A DNA stretch of 64,000 nt from Alphaproteobacteria bacterium (GCA_006226495.1 SBGU01000058.1:1-64000); one strand, 5' to 3'. Counted from the first letter of the stretch, positions 1 through 9,222 are shown. Numbers and translations are program-made. The notes: generated from the sequence alone by a model not told the origin.

Positions 1-19
1 TCCCCGCATCGGGGGAAGA

Positions 20-95
20 TGGTGGGCGATGACAGGCTCGAACTGCCGACCCTCTCGGTGTAAACGAGATGCTCTACCAACTGAGCTAATCGCCC
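20..95 (-). tRNA. tRNA-Val (UAC)
   Basis: On the minus strand the acceptor GGGCGAT pairs with ATCGCCC. The D arm, a TCTCG/CGAGA anticodon stem with loop TTTACAC (anticodon TAC), and a GGCAG-TTCGAGC-CTGTC T arm are all present. The terminal CCA is encoded in the genome (20-22). The gene is the last element downstream of hupB. Confidence 0.96.
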
Positions 96-117
96 ACAGC
101 ATTCTGTGGTGGACGCG

Positions 118-146
118 CTTTTAGGGCCAAACGCAGATGCTTGCAA
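118..146 (-). promoter_or_regulatory. Putative promoter of tRNA-Val
   Basis: Read on the minus strand, a TTGCAA -35 element (141-146) and a TAAAAG -10 element (118-123) are separated by 17 bp. They lie just upstream of the mature tRNA 5' end at 95. The call is pattern-based only. Confidence 0.4.
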
Positions 147-220
147 CCCCTATTTTTCAAAAATCCGTCATGATTTTTGCTACCCCGGCGATGGCGCGCC
201 GTCGGGCTTGGGAACAGCCG

Positions 221-259
221 GAAAAAGAAAATGGCCACAGGCAACGCCTGCGGCCATTT
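221..259 (-). terminator. Rho-independent terminator after hupB
   Basis: An AAATGGCC...GGCCATTT hairpin, with an inner CAGGC/GCCTG stem, occupies 228-259. On the minus strand it is followed by a T-rich run. It lies 24 bp after the hupB stop codon. Confidence 0.8.
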
Positions 260-282
260 CCCTAAATCGGCTGTGTTACGGA

Positions 283-558
283 TTAACCGTTAACAGCGTC
301 CTTGAGGCCTTTGCCAGCCTTGAATTTGGGCTGCTTGGAAGCCGGGATCTCGATCTCTTCACCGGTGCGCGGGTTGCGGCCTTTGGTGGCAGCACGAGCC
401 GCTACGGCGAAGGTGCCGAAGCCAACGAGGCGAACTTCGTCGCCGGAAGCGAGCGCGCCGCTGATGGCGTCAAAAACAGCGTCAACTGCTTTACCAGCGT
501 CGGCTTTGGACAGGTCAGCTACTTCAGCTACCTTTGCAATCAGATCGTTCTTATTCAA
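283..558 (-). CDS. hupB: DNA-binding protein HU
   Basis: This 91-residue protein is a histone-like nucleoid protein that binds and bends DNA as a dimer. The fold is recognisable from the N-terminal helix [13 protein letters not shown], the core VGFGTF and the DNA-gripping arm [10 protein letters not shown] (about residues 60-69). The frame is open upstream to 690, but family alignment and a strong GAGGGGG ribosome site 6 bp upstream place the start at a TTG codon (556-558). The gene has its own promoter (618-647) and terminator (221-259), so it is probably transcribed separately from lon, which it follows as in most alphaproteobacteria. HU identity is secure; hupB rather than hupA follows from the neighbourhood. 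Confidence 0.95.
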   Translation of the reverse strand: MNKNDLIAKVAEVADLSKADAGKAVDAVFDAISGALASGDEVRLVGFGTFAVAARAATKGRNPRTGEEIEIPASKQPKFKAGKGLKDAVNG

Positions 559-617
559 GGTATCCCCCTCTGAGTTGAAGAGTTTGATTTCGTTAAATGG
601 TTCCGAAATGCGACCGC

Positions 618-647
618 AGTGTATGCCCGTATTTTTCGGGATGTCAA
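618..647 (-). promoter_or_regulatory. Putative sigma-70 promoter of hupB
   Basis: On the minus strand a perfect TTGACA (642-647) is followed after 18 bp by TACACT (618-623). The predicted 5' leader is about 50 nt before the TTG start. The promoter sits just downstream of the lon terminator. Confidence 0.55.
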
Positions 648-651
648 AGCA

Positions 652-677
652 AAAAACCGCAGAAACCTGCGGTTTTT
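652..677 (-). terminator. Terminator after lon
   Basis: The stem AAAACCGCAG/CTGCGGTTTT with loop AAAC is flanked by A- and T-tracts on both sides, so it could work on either strand. It separates lon (stop at 721) from the hupB promoter. Confidence 0.75.
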
Positions 678-720
678 CGTATTTTTTCACTTGAAATTTC
701 CGGATTTCGGAACAAGCCCG

Positions 721-3138
721 TTAATGAGTCGTATGTTCCAGGTCTTCGGCGCCCTCGTCGGACTTGATCTCGCTGATCGCCTCCTCCTCCGGCCACTCGA
801 TCGGCTCGAGTTTGCTGACGAGCGCATGGGACAGAACCTCGTCCACATTGGAAACCGCAACGATTTCAAGGCCCTTCTTCACATTGTCAGGAATTTCGGC
901 CAGGTCTTTTTCGTTATCCTTGGGGATAAGCACCTTCTTTATTCCGCCCCTGAGCGCCGCCAGAAGCTTCTCCTTGAGCCCGCCAATCGGCAGCACACGG
1001 CCCCTCAGGGTCACTTCACCGGTCATGGCGATATCCTTGCGGACCGCCACATTGGCGAGCACGGAAACAATCGAGGTACACATGGCAACACCGGCTGACG
1101 GGCCGTCTTTCGGAGTCGCACCCTCGGGCACGTGGATATGGATATCCTTTTTCTCGAACACATTCGGGTGGATGCCAAAATCGACACAGCGCGACTGCAC
1201 ATAGGAGCGTGCCGCCTGGATCGATTCTTTCATCACATCCCCAAGCTTGCCGGTCTGTTTGATCGCACCCTTGCCGGCCACGGTCACCGCCTCGATGGCC
1301 AGGAGTTCACCGCCAACTTCGGTCCAGGCAAGACCGGTGGTGAGGCCGACCTGGTCGGTTTCCTCGGCCTGGCCATACCGGTATTTTTTCACGCCGGCAT
1401 AGGTTTCGAGGTTGCGCGAGGTGACAAACACCTTGTCCTTCGAACCTTCAACGATTTCCTTCACCGCCTTGCGGGTCAGCTTGGCGAGCTCGCGCTCAAG
1501 GCTGCGCACCCCGGCCTCGCGGGTATAATAGCGCACGAGATCGGTGAGCGCGCCGTCGGAGATCGACCATTCGCCCTTCCTGAGGCCATGGTTCTTCACC
1601 TGCTTGGGAATCAGGTGGCGTTTCGCGATCTCGACCTTTTCCTCCTCGGTGTAACCCGACAGATGGATGATCTCCATCCGGTCAAGCAGCGGCCGCGGCA
1701 TGCGGAGCGAGTTGGCCGTGGTGACGAACATCACATCCGACAGGTCGTAATCGACCTCGAGATAATGGTCGTTGAACTTGCCGTTCTGTTCCGGGTCGAG
1801 CACTTCAAGAAGCGCCGACGCCGGGTCACCCCGGAAGTCCTGGCCCATCTTGTCGATCTCGTCGAACAGGAACAGCGGGTTGGTGGTGCCGGCCTTTTTC
1901 ATGGATTGCATGATCTTGCCGGGCATCGACCCGATATAGGTGCGGCGATGGCCCCTGATCTCGGCCTCGTCGCGCACGCCGCCCAGCGAGAAGCGCACAA
2001 ATTCGCGTCCCGTGGATTTGGCGATCGACTTGCCAAGCGAGGTCTTGCCCACACCCGGCGGGCCAACGAGGCACAGGATCGGACCCTTGAGCTTTTTGGC
2101 GCGCTGCTGCACGGCCAGATACTCGATGATGCGTTCCTTGACCTTTTCGAGGCCATAGTGATCGGTATCCAGCACCTTCTGGGCCAGCTTGATGTCTTTC
2201 TTGACCCGGCTGCGTTTCGCCCAGGGCACGGACAGCATCCAGTCCAGATAGTTGCGCACAACAGTGGCCTCGGCCGACATGGGCGACATGGACTTGAGCT
2301 TTTTCAGCTCGGCCATGCACTTGTCGTGGGCTTCCTTGGACATCTTGGTCTTGGCGATGCGTTCCTCGAGCTCCTGGACCTCTTCACGGCCCTCGTCGCC
2401 CTCGCCCAGCTCCTTCTGGATCGCCTTCAACTGTTCGTTCAGGTAATATTCGCGCTGGGTTTTTTCCATCTGGCGCTTCACGCGGCCACGGATCTTCTTC
2501 TCGACCTGAAGCACACCGATTTCGCCTTCCATCAGGCTGAAGATGCGTTCCAGCCGGTCGGCAACCGACACACAGGTCAAGAGTTCCTGCTTGTCATCAA
2601 TCTTGAGCGCAAGGTGCGACGCCACGGTATCCGCAAGCTTGGACGGATCGTCAATCTGGCTGACGGTCACCAGCACCTCGGCCGGGATCTTCTTGTTCAG
2701 CTTCACATACTGGTCGAACTGGGCAACCACCGAACGCGCCAGCGCTTCGGTTTCGGCTTCGTCCTGGATATCGCTGGCCAGCATTTCGGCGCGGGCTTCA
2801 AAAAAGTCGTCAGCACGCACAAATTCCTCGATGCGGGCGCGGTTGAAACCTTCCACCAGCACCTTCACCGTACCATCGGGCAGCTTCAGGAGCTGCAGCA
2901 CGGACGCAACGGTACCGATCTCGAACACATCCTTGGGTTCGGGGTCGTCCTCGCCAGCTTCTTTCTGGGCCACGAGCAGGATCTGCTTGTCCTTGGCCAT
3001 GACTTCCTCGAGCGCCCGCACGGATTTGTCGCGGCCGACAAACAGCGGCACGATCATATGCGGAAACACGACGATGTCCCTGAGCGGCAGAACCGGCAGA
3101 ACAACGGTATTCGGGGTTTCTTCGGCGGTAGTGGACAT
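721..3138 (-). CDS. lon: ATP-dependent protease Lon
   Basis: Cytosolic AAA+ serine protease that degrades misfolded and regulatory proteins. The 805 residues show the N-terminal substrate-binding domain (about 10-200), a coiled linker, the AAA+ module with Walker A GPPGVGKTS (359-367) and Walker B LFLFDEID, and the C-terminal peptidase with PKDGPSAG (catalytic Ser681) and the dyad lysine in GLKEKLL (Lys724). Length matches the family (about 800). It stands downstream of clpX but has a clpX terminator (3271-3298) and a 184-bp gap before it, so it probably also has its own promoter; no clear heat-shock sigma-32 motif was found there. Both catalytic centres are intact. Confidence 0.98.
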   Translation of the reverse strand: MSTTAEETPNTVVLPVLPLRDIVVFPHMIVPLFVGRDKSVRALEEVMAKDKQILLVAQKEAGEDDPEPKDVFEIGTVASVLQLLKLPDGTVKVLVEGFNRARIEEFVRADDFFEARAEMLASDIQDEAETEALARSVVAQFDQYVKLNKKIPAEVLVTVSQIDDPSKLADTVASHLALKIDDKQELLTCVSVADRLERIFSLMEGEIGVLQVEKKIRGRVKRQMEKTQREYYLNEQLKAIQKELGEGDEGREEVQELEERIAKTKMSKEAHDKCMAELKKLKSMSPMSAEATVVRNYLDWMLSVPWAKRSRVKKDIKLAQKVLDTDHYGLEKVKERIIEYLAVQQRAKKLKGPILCLVGPPGVGKTSLGKSIAKSTGREFVRFSLGGVRDEAEIRGHRRTYIGSMPGKIMQSMKKAGTTNPLFLFDEIDKMGQDFRGDPASALLEVLDPEQNGKFNDHYLEVDYDLSDVMFVTTANSLRMPRPLLDRMEIIHLSGYTEEEKVEIAKRHLIPKQVKNHGLRKGEWSISDGALTDLVRYYTREAGVRSLERELAKLTRKAVKEIVEGSKDKVFVTSRNLETYAGVKKYRYGQAEETDQVGLTTGLAWTEVGGELLAIEAVTVAGKGAIKQTGKLGDVMKESIQAARSYVQSRCVDFGIHPNVFEKKDIHIHVPEGATPKDGPSAGVAMCTSIVSVLANVAVRKDIAMTGEVTLRGRVLPIGGLKEKLLAALRGGIKKVLIPKDNEKDLAEIPDNVKKGLEIVAVSNVDEVLSHALVSKLEPIEWPEEEAISEIKSDEGAEDLEHTTH

Positions 3139-3270
3139 GGGAAAGACTTCCAGAACTAGAATTTATGATTCTTAGAGGTGGATTTTAGGCCAATTCCGAC
3201 GCCGAAGCGAAAGGAAAAGACAAAAATCCGGCTGGTCAGGTGAGATTTTCGGGCAGCATTGAAAAGAAAT

Positions 3271-3298
3271 GGGGGTTGAAAGCTGTCTTTCAACCCCC
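3271..3298 (-). terminator. Terminator after clpX
   Basis: A perfect 12-bp stem, GGGGGTTGAAAG/CTTTCAACCCCC with loop CTGT, lies 25 bp past the clpX stop codon. It is followed on the minus strand by a T-rich stretch. Confidence 0.8.
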
Positions 3299-3322
3299 GT
3301 TCGCCTGTTCAAAGCTTTGTTA

Positions 3323-4591
3323 TCAGGCCGGTTTGCCCGCTTCTTCGCGCCTGTCGGCGTAAATCTGCAGCGGGGTGGCCTTTCCTTCAACCACTTCACC
3401 GTTGATAACGATCTCTTCCACGCCTTCGAGGCTGGGAAGATGGAACATGGTGTCCAGAAGCGTGTCTTCCATGATCGAACGAAGGCCGCGGGCACCGGTC
3501 TTGCGTTCGATGGCTTTCTTGGCCACGGCCAGGAGCGCATCTTCCGCAAAGGTCAGTTTCACGTTTTCCATGTCGAACAGGCACTGATACTGCTTCAGGA
3601 GCGCGTTCTTCGGTTCGGTCAGGATCTGGATCAGCGCCGCTTCATCAAGGTCCTCGAGCGTGGCGATAACCGGCAGACGGCCGACAAATTCCGGGATCAG
3701 GCCGAACTTCAGCAGGTCTTCCGGTTCGGTATCCTTGAACAGTTCACCGATACCGCGTTCATCGGGTGCGGATACCTTGGCACCAAAACCGATGGACTTG
3801 CCCTGCAGGCGGTTCGCAATCACCTTGTCGAGGCCCGCGAACGCGCCACCACAGATGAACAGGATGTTGGTGGTGTCCACCTGCAGGAATTCCTGCTGGG
3901 GATGCTTGCGGCCGCCCTGGGGCGGAACGCTGGCCACCGTGCCTTCCATGATCTTGAGAAGCGCCTGCTGCACACCCTCGCCCGACACGTCGCGGGTGAT
4001 CGAGGGGTTGTCCGACTTGCGGCTGATCTTGTCGACCTCGTCGATATAGACGATGCCGCGCTGGGCGCGTTCGACATTATAGTCCGCAGCCTGCAGGAGC
4101 TTCAGGATGATATTTTCAACGTCCTCGCCCACATAACCGGCTTCGGTCAGGGTCGTGGCGTCGGCCATGGTGAAAGGCACATCGAGGATGCGGGCCAGGG
4201 TCTGGGCCAACAGGGTCTTGCCGCAGCCGGTGGGGCCGACAAGCAGGATGTTCGATTTTGCCAGTTCAACATCGGACGCATTGCTGTTTGCGTGGTTGAT
4301 GCGCTTGTAGTGGTTATGCACCGCGACCGACAGCACCTTCTTGGCGCCGCCCTGCCCGATGACATAGTCGTCCAGCACATCCAGAATGTCCTGCGGGGAC
4401 GGTACACCGTCACCACCCTTGGCGAGGGCACTTTTGCTCTCTTCCTTGATGATGTCGTTGCAGAGTTCAACACACTCGTCGCAGATGAAGACCGTCGGGC
4501 CTGCAATCAGCTTGCGGACCTCATGCTGGCTCTTCCCGCAGAAGGAACAATAGAGCGTGTTTTTTGAATCGCTGTTACTCAAGTTTGTCAC
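3323..4591 (-). CDS. clpX: ATP-dependent Clp protease ATP-binding subunit ClpX
   Basis: Hexameric AAA+ unfoldase that recognises tagged substrates and feeds them into ClpP. The 422 residues carry the N-terminal zinc-binding domain (Cys15, Cys18, Cys37, Cys40), Walker A GPTGCGKT (119-126), Walker [11 protein letters not shown], the pore region and the C-terminal small AAA domain. Length and all motifs are normal. It lies 102 bp downstream of clpP on the same strand with no terminator between them, so clpP and clpX are probably cotranscribed. The predicted start gives [10 protein letters not shown], which matches alphaproteobacterial ClpX proteins. Confidence 0.98.
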   Translation of the reverse strand: MTNLSNSDSKNTLYCSFCGKSQHEVRKLIAGPTVFICDECVELCNDIIKEESKSALAKGGDGVPSPQDILDVLDDYVIGQGGAKKVLSVAVHNHYKRINHANSNASDVELAKSNILLVGPTGCGKTLLAQTLARILDVPFTMADATTLTEAGYVGEDVENIILKLLQAADYNVERAQRGIVYIDEVDKISRKSDNPSITRDVSGEGVQQALLKIMEGTVASVPPQGGRKHPQQEFLQVDTTNILFICGGAFAGLDKVIANRLQGKSIGFGAKVSAPDERGIGELFKDTEPEDLLKFGLIPEFVGRLPVIATLEDLDEAALIQILTEPKNALLKQYQCLFDMENVKLTFAEDALLAVAKKAIERKTGARGLRSIMEDTLLDTMFHLPSLEGVEEIVINGEVVEGKATPLQIYADRREEAGKPA

Positions 4592-4693
4592 CGCTTCCGA
4601 CTCTGGCGTCTTTCCTACAGTAGACCGGTTGAAAAGACGCGTACAACAAAAATTTTAGGGCCTCTGCCCTGATTGGGGGCGCTGTTGCACCCC

Positions 4694-5317
4694 TTAGCTT
4701 TCTACGCTATCGCGCGAGGTATAGACCTGATCGATCAGGCCAAAGGCCTTCGCTTCTTCCGCACTCATGAAATTGTCGCGGTCCATCGCGGTTTCGATGG
4801 TCTCGAGCTTCTGCCCGGTATGTTTAACATAGATATTATTCAAACGTTGACGAAGCTTTAAAATCTCGCGCGCCTGAATCTCGATATCTGCTGCCTGACC
4901 ACGCGCACCGCCAGAAGGCTGGTGGATCATGATCCGCGCATTCGGCAGCGCATAGCGCATGCCCGGCTCGCCGGCGGCCAGGAGAAGCGACCCCATCGAA
5001 CAGGCCTGGCCCACGCAAATGGTGGCCACTTTGGGGCGGATATATTGCATCGTGTCATACATGGCGAGGCCAGAGGTCACGATGCCGCCCGGGCTGTTGA
5101 TATAGAAGGAAATGTCTTTTGTCGGATTCTCGGCTTCCAGGAACAGAAGCTGGGCGACCACGAGGCTCGACACATGGTCGTTCACTTCGCCGGTCAGGAA
5201 GATGATGCGTTCCTTCAGGAGCCGGGAATAGATGTCATAGGAGCGTTCGCCCCGGTTGGTCTGTTCTACGACCATCGGCACCAGCATGCTGGCGTAGGTA
5301 TCCATGATATCGTTCAT
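4694..5317 (-). CDS. clpP: ATP-dependent Clp protease proteolytic subunit ClpP
   Basis: Serine peptidase forming the tetradecameric chamber that works with ClpX. In the 207-residue product the catalytic triad is Ser107 (in GQACSMGS), His132 (in IHQPSGG) and Asp181. The frame is open upstream for another 48 codons, but the family begins near MNDIMDTY, and GGAG 8 bp upstream of the ATG at 5315-5317 supports this start. ClpP is preceded by a 163-bp region that contains an 18-bp palindrome (5446-5463) just past the tig terminator, which may carry its promoter control. Confidence 0.97.
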   Translation of the reverse strand: MNDIMDTYASMLVPMVVEQTNRGERSYDIYSRLLKERIIFLTGEVNDHVSSLVVAQLLFLEAENPTKDISFYINSPGGIVTSGLAMYDTMQYIRPKVATICVGQACSMGSLLLAAGEPGMRYALPNARIMIHQPSGGARGQAADIEIQAREILKLRQRLNNIYVKHTGQKLETIETAMDRDNFMSAEEAKAFGLIDQVYTSRDSVES

Positions 5318-5445
5318 CTGGCACTCCAATAGGTTGGCCTGCGGCTCGCTATCCAGGCGTCGGCTCTTTTTCAGTCTGATGAGGCAAGCTGTAGCAAACA
5401 GAAACGGAACGGGGCAAGGAAATTGCCGCCCGCCACCTGATAAAT

Positions 5446-5463
5446 ATGTGGATATTTCCACAT
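5446..5463. repeat. 18-bp perfect palindrome between tig and clpP
   Basis: The arms ATGTGGA and TCCACAT flank TATT. It lies about 130 bp upstream of the clpP start and 17 bp beyond the tig terminator hairpin. It has no T-tract, so it looks more like a protein-binding site than a terminator. The binding factor is unknown. Confidence 0.5.
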
Positions 5464-5480
5464 GTTAAGGGGGGAAATAA

Positions 5481-5506
5481 AAAAAGGGGCCGCGAGGCCC
5501 CTTTTT
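5481..5506 (-). terminator. Terminator after tig
   Basis: The stem GGGGCC/GGCCCC with loop GCGA is flanked by A5 and T5, giving a symmetrical strong terminator 21 bp past the tig stop codon. It may be active on both strands. Confidence 0.85.
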
Positions 5507-5526
5507 CATGCCTGTGGCGCGCCGGA

Positions 5527-7050
5527 TTATTCGGCGTCGGCTTTCTTTGCTGCGGCCTTCTTCGGCGCAGCTTTCTTGGCCGGGGCTTTTTTCGCAGCCG
5601 GCTTGGCTTCTTCGTCAGCAGCAGCCGCTTTTTTCGGAGCAGCTTTTTTGGCTGCCGGCTTTTTGGCGGCTTTCTTGGCCGGTGCGGCTTTCGGATTGGC
5701 TTCTTCTTCGTCGATGGCACGAACAGCAGCTTCCAGCTCTTCACGGCTTACGGTCTTGTCGGTCAGGTCGGCCTGAGCGATGACAAAATCGACAACCTTC
5801 TCTTCGAAGATCGGGGCGCGCAGTTGGGCGCGGGCGTCTTCATTCTGCTGGAAGTACTGGAATACCTGGGCTTCCTGGCCCGGGTAACGGCGCGCTTCTT
5901 CGATGATGCGGCGGTTCACTTCTTCCTGGGTAACCTGGACGTTGTTCTTCACGCCAATTTCCGACAGCAGGAGGCCAAGGCGCACGCGGCGTTCCGCGAT
6001 ACCGCGGAATTCTGCGGCGTCGGCTTCATCGTCAGGCTGGGTCTTGCCTTCGAAATCTTCCGGCTTGGCTTCGCCGGACATGATGGCGTCGCGCTTGATC
6101 TGTTCCCAAATCTGCTGGAATTCGAGGTCGACCATGCCTTGCGGTACGGCAAAGTCATACTGCTCGGCCAGGGCGTCCAGAAGGCCACGCTTCAGGTGCG
6201 CGCGGGTCAGGCCCTCGTTGTCGCTGCCCAGTTGGCCCTTGATGGCGTCGCGCAGCGCAGCCAGGTCGTCGAAGCCCATGTTCTTGGCCAGGTCTTCGTT
6301 GACTTCGGCTTCTGCGGGCTGGCGAACCTCTTTCACGTTCACGGTGAATTCGGCTTCCTTGCCGGCCAGGTCCTTGGAGTGATATTCGGTCGGGAAGGTC
6401 ACTTTCACAAGCTTCTCTTCGCCGGCTTTGGCGCCAACCAGTTGCTCTTCAAAGCCCGGGATGAACATGCCGGAGCCCAGTTCGAGCTGGAAGTCTTCGC
6501 CCTTGCCGCCGTCGAATTCAACACCGTCTACACGACCGACATAATCGATCAGGACGGCATCGCCTTCTTTGGCTTTGGTGGTTTTGGCAGCTTTCTTGAA
6601 GGATTTCTGCTGGCCTGCAACACGCTCAAGCACGGTGTCGATATCGGCGTCAGCAACTTCGGCAACCCAGCGCTCAAGAGCCGGGGCCTTGAAACCTTCG
6701 ACATTCACTTCCGGCAGGATTTCGACCTTCAGGGTATATTCCAGGTCTTTGCCGTCTTCGTAGGCTGCGAGATCGACTTCCGGGCGCATGGCCGGGCGGA
6801 TGCCTTTTTCTTCAAACAGTTTCGAAGAGGTTTCCTGCATGGTTTCATTCAGGACCTGGCCTTTGGCGCGCTCGCCATGCATGCGCTTCAGGAGCGACAG
6901 GGGCGCTTTACCGGGGCGGAAGCCCTTGATTTTTGCGTTTGCACGGAAATCCTGGAGGATATTGTCCAGGCGGTCGTCAAGCTCTTTGGCCGCGACGACA
7001 ACTTTATATTCCCGAACCAGGCCTTCGCTAAGCAGTTCTTCGATCTGCAT
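5527..7050 (-). CDS. tig: Trigger factor (ribosome-associated chaperone/PPIase) with a Lys/Ala-rich tail
   Basis: Trigger factor binds ribosomal protein L23 and shields nascent chains. The ribosome-docking signature GFRPGKAP is at residues 43-50, followed by the FKBP-like prolyl isomerase domain (about 160-245) and the helical C-terminal chaperone domain. The usual protein is 430-450 residues; this one has 507 because of a 60-residue tail (448-507) built of repeated AKKAAPKK-like units, resembling histone H1 tails. The tail keeps normal reading-frame use and is not a frameshift product. It heads the tig-clpP-clpX-lon-hupB block. The start MQIEELLSEG fits the family although many begin MQV. 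Confidence 0.96.
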   Translation of the reverse strand: MQIEELLSEGLVREYKVVVAAKELDDRLDNILQDFRANAKIKGFRPGKAPLSLLKRMHGERAKGQVLNETMQETSSKLFEEKGIRPAMRPEVDLAAYEDGKDLEYTLKVEILPEVNVEGFKAPALERWVAEVADADIDTVLERVAGQQKSFKKAAKTTKAKEGDAVLIDYVGRVDGVEFDGGKGEDFQLELGSGMFIPGFEEQLVGAKAGEEKLVKVTFPTEYHSKDLAGKEAEFTVNVKEVRQPAEAEVNEDLAKNMGFDDLAALRDAIKGQLGSDNEGLTRAHLKRGLLDALAEQYDFAVPQGMVDLEFQQIWEQIKRDAIMSGEAKPEDFEGKTQPDDEADAAEFRGIAERRVRLGLLLSEIGVKNNVQVTQEEVNRRIIEEARRYPGQEAQVFQYFQQNEDARAQLRAPIFEEKVVDFVIAQADLTDKTVSREELEAAVRAIDEEEANPKAAPAKKAAKKPAAKKAAPKKAAAADEEAKPAAKKAPAKKAAPKKAAAKKADAE

Positions 7051-7114
7051 GGGTCTACCAACTCTCTTCTAATGTTTACGCCCTGCCTTCCCTTCCCGGA
7101 AGGTTGGGGCCCCT

Positions 7115-7199
7115 TGGTGCGGGCGAAGGGACTTGAACCCCCACGTCCGAAGACACCAGAACCTAAATCTGGCGCGTCTACCAATTTCGCCACGCCCGC
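7115..7199 (-). tRNA. tRNA-Leu (UAG)
   Basis: 85 nt including an encoded CCA (7115-7117). The acceptor GCGGGCG/CGCCCGC, anticodon stem CCAGA/TCTGG with loop TTTAGGT (anticodon TAG), a long class II variable arm and a T arm with GGTTCAAGTCC are present. Confidence 0.96.
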
Positions 7200-7303
7200 T
7201 TACCAACGGCAACCATGTCGGCCCTGCAAAAATCTGCGGCCGGTGCCAACCAAAAAGCCAAATGAAAGGGGCATCGCCACCTGACACAGGGCAATTTGAC
7301 GCG

Positions 7304-7331
7304 CTTATAACAGCCGTGATGCGGAGTACAA
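7304..7331 (-). promoter_or_regulatory. Possible promoter for tRNA-Leu
   Basis: On the minus strand TTGTAC (7326-7331) and TATAAG (7304-7309) are 16 bp apart, about 105 bp before the tRNA 5' end. This is the best candidate in the gap between nnr and the tRNA. The leader would be unusually long. Confidence 0.35.
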
Positions 7332-7398
7332 GTATTTTCGTCACGAAAGCCGCCATAGAGGCGCGTCAGCACCCGTTCCGGCGGCCTTCAATGTGGCG

Positions 7399-8892
7399 TC
7401 AGGGTAACACGGCGGGGATGAACTGCAGAAGGTCGGACGCCACAAGGCCCCTGCCCGCTTCCATCGCCGCCTCGCCGTGCAGCCAGACACCCGCCGATGC
7501 TGCCTCGAACGCCGGCATGCCCTGGGCCATCAGGCCCGCGATCATGCCCGCCAGCACGTCCCCCGTGCCGGCGACCGACAGCCAGGCCGGCGCGTTTGCG
7601 GCAACGGACACCCGACCGTCCGGCGCACCCACGACTGTCGACACGCCCTTGAGCACGACAACGGCACCGGCGGCGGCGGCGGCTTCACGCACAGCCTGTA
7701 CCCGGTCGTCTTTCGGTTTCAGGGTCGGGAACAGGCGCGCGAACTCGCCCTCATGGGGGGTCAGGACCACGTCTGTGTTACGCGCGGCATTCAGGATATC
7801 CAGCCGGCCGACAAGGCTCGTCAGCGCATCGGCATCGATCACCATCTTGCGGCCGCGTGCCGCAACATCCTGCAGCAGTTCGGACGTGCGTTCACCGACA
7901 CCGGCGCCCGGGCCCAGCAGCACACTGTTGATACGCGGGTCCGCGAGGATGCCCAGGAAACCAAAGGCGGAATCAAAACGCCGCACCATCACGTCGGTCA
8001 GCGCCGTCGCCTGGATAGGATAGGTTTCGCTGGGCGCCGCCAGGGTCACCAGACCCGCACCGACCCGGAGGCCGGCAAGGCTGGCAAGCCGCGAGGCACC
8101 AAGCGTCGGTTCGCGCCCGCCCAGCACAAGCAGGTGCCCGCGGTGATATTTGTGGGATTCAGGCCCGGCGAACGGGAAAACATGGCCCCAAAGGCCCGGG
8201 TCGTTAAGGAAAGACTGCGGCTTGATCTCGGCCAGCACCTTGGCGCTGATACCGATGTCGGCGACATGGATATGATCGAGGCCGCCACACAGGAAGCGAC
8301 CCGGCGCAACCGCATGACCCAGCTTGCGCTGGAAGAAAGTAACTGTTGCATCTGCAACAAAACAGGGGCCGGTCGGCTGGCCGGTTTCGGCGTCCAGCCC
8401 GCTTGGCACATCGATGGCGATCTTCAGCGCGTCATGGTCGTTGGCCGCCTCGATCATGTCGGCGAACGCGCCATCAAGCGGCCGGCTGAGACCGGTGCCG
8501 AACAGGCCGTCGATGATGACGGCGCTGCCGCCCAGCGCTTCGGGGTTCAGGGGTTCGATCGGCCCCGGCCAGCGTTTGGCAGCCTCGGCGGCGTCGCCCT
8601 TCAGGGCCGCAACCTCGCCGGCCAGCATCACCCGGACCGGATAGCCCCAGTCATCCAGGTGACGTGCCGCAATGAAACCGTCGCCGCCATTATTGCCGGG
8701 CCCACAGAGGATCAGGATTTCGCCGCCGGTCTCAAGCGGTGTGCCGATATATTCGGCGGTGATTTCAGCGACCGCTTCACCGGCCGACTCCATCAGCGCA
8801 AAACCTGCCGTACCCTTCGCGATTGTCAGGGCATCCGCCTGCCGCGCTTCGGCAGGAGACAAGAGAATATTGCTCGATTTATCCGACGACAC
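7399..8892 (-). CDS. nnr: Bifunctional NAD(P)H-hydrate epimerase / ADP-dependent dehydratase
   Basis: Repairs hydrated NADH and NADPH: the N-terminal YjeF-type domain (about 10-215) epimerises R-NAD(P)HX, and the C-terminal ribokinase-fold domain (about 225-490) dehydrates the S form using ADP. Visible signatures are LCGPGNNGGDGFIAARHL in the epimerase and, in the dehydratase, LLGPGAGVG, DADAL, LTPHEGEFARL and AGTGDVLAGMIAGL. At 497 residues it has the normal length of the fused enzyme. It is flanked by tRNA-Leu and tRNA-His on the same strand and seems to be a single-gene unit. Confidence 0.95.
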   Translation of the reverse strand: MSSDKSSNILLSPAEARQADALTIAKGTAGFALMESAGEAVAEITAEYIGTPLETGGEILILCGPGNNGGDGFIAARHLDDWGYPVRVMLAGEVAALKGDAAEAAKRWPGPIEPLNPEALGGSAVIIDGLFGTGLSRPLDGAFADMIEAANDHDALKIAIDVPSGLDAETGQPTGPCFVADATVTFFQRKLGHAVAPGRFLCGGLDHIHVADIGISAKVLAEIKPQSFLNDPGLWGHVFPFAGPESHKYHRGHLLVLGGREPTLGASRLASLAGLRVGAGLVTLAAPSETYPIQATALTDVMVRRFDSAFGFLGILADPRINSVLLGPGAGVGERTSELLQDVAARGRKMVIDADALTSLVGRLDILNAARNTDVVLTPHEGEFARLFPTLKPKDDRVQAVREAAAAAGAVVVLKGVSTVVGAPDGRVSVAANAPAWLSVAGTGDVLAGMIAGLMAQGMPAFEAASAGVWLHGEAAMEAGRGLVASDLLQFIPAVLP

Positions 8893-8952
8893 CGGCCTAA
8901 GCTCCCCCTTAAAGACTCGGACGTGACTCGGGGGCAGTGTATCAAAAGAAAA

Positions 8953-8970
8953 AAGCCCCGAAAGGGGCTT
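8953..8970 (-). terminator. Terminator after tRNA-His
   Basis: The stem AAGCCCC/GGGGCTT with loop GAAA is followed on the minus strand by a T-rich run. It lies 21 bp from the tRNA 3' end and upstream of nnr. Confidence 0.75.
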
Positions 8971-8991
8971 ATTTCAAAAAGTCCGTCAGAG

Positions 8992-9069
8992 TGGGGCGAG
9001 TGACCGGTTTCGAACCGGCGACCCCCAGTGCCACAAACTGGTGCTCTAACCAACTGAGCTACACCCGCC
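8992..9069 (-). tRNA. tRNA-His (GUG)
   Basis: 78 nt including an encoded CCA. The acceptor has the extra 8th pair (G-1 with C73) that marks tRNA-His. The anticodon stem is CCAGT/ACTGG with loop TTGTGGC, and the T arm is GCCGG-TTCGAAA-CCGGT. Confidence 0.96.
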
Positions 9070-9087
9070 ATCTCTGAGGTGCGCCTG

Positions 9088-9115
9088 TTTATGCGCATCA
9101 TCCGGCCTTCGTCAA
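9088..9115 (-). promoter_or_regulatory. Putative promoter of tRNA-His
   Basis: On the minus strand TTGACG (9110-9115) and CATAAA (9088-9093) are spaced by 16 bp, about 20 bp before the tRNA. Confidence 0.4.
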
Positions 9116-9163
9116 GACCGAACTTTCGCGAAAATATACCTCATTGCATTTTTTATCAATTCC

Positions 9164-9182
9164 CCTGCCCGCCCGAGGCAGG
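9164..9182. repeat. Small inverted repeat CCTGCC...GGCAGG
   Basis: Six-base arms flank a 7-base loop. A related copy, with five-base arms and a similar flank, lies at 11905-11922. It has no T-tract, and the function is unknown. Confidence 0.3.
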
Positions 9183-9222
9183 ACCATAGCCCGACCGGTT
9201 CGGTGTTCAGCTTGCGGGCACC

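Noticed and set aside
1132-3159. 675-codon open frame antisense to lon
   Set aside because: Shadow of lon caused by high GC at third positions; no recognisable domain and no ribosome site.
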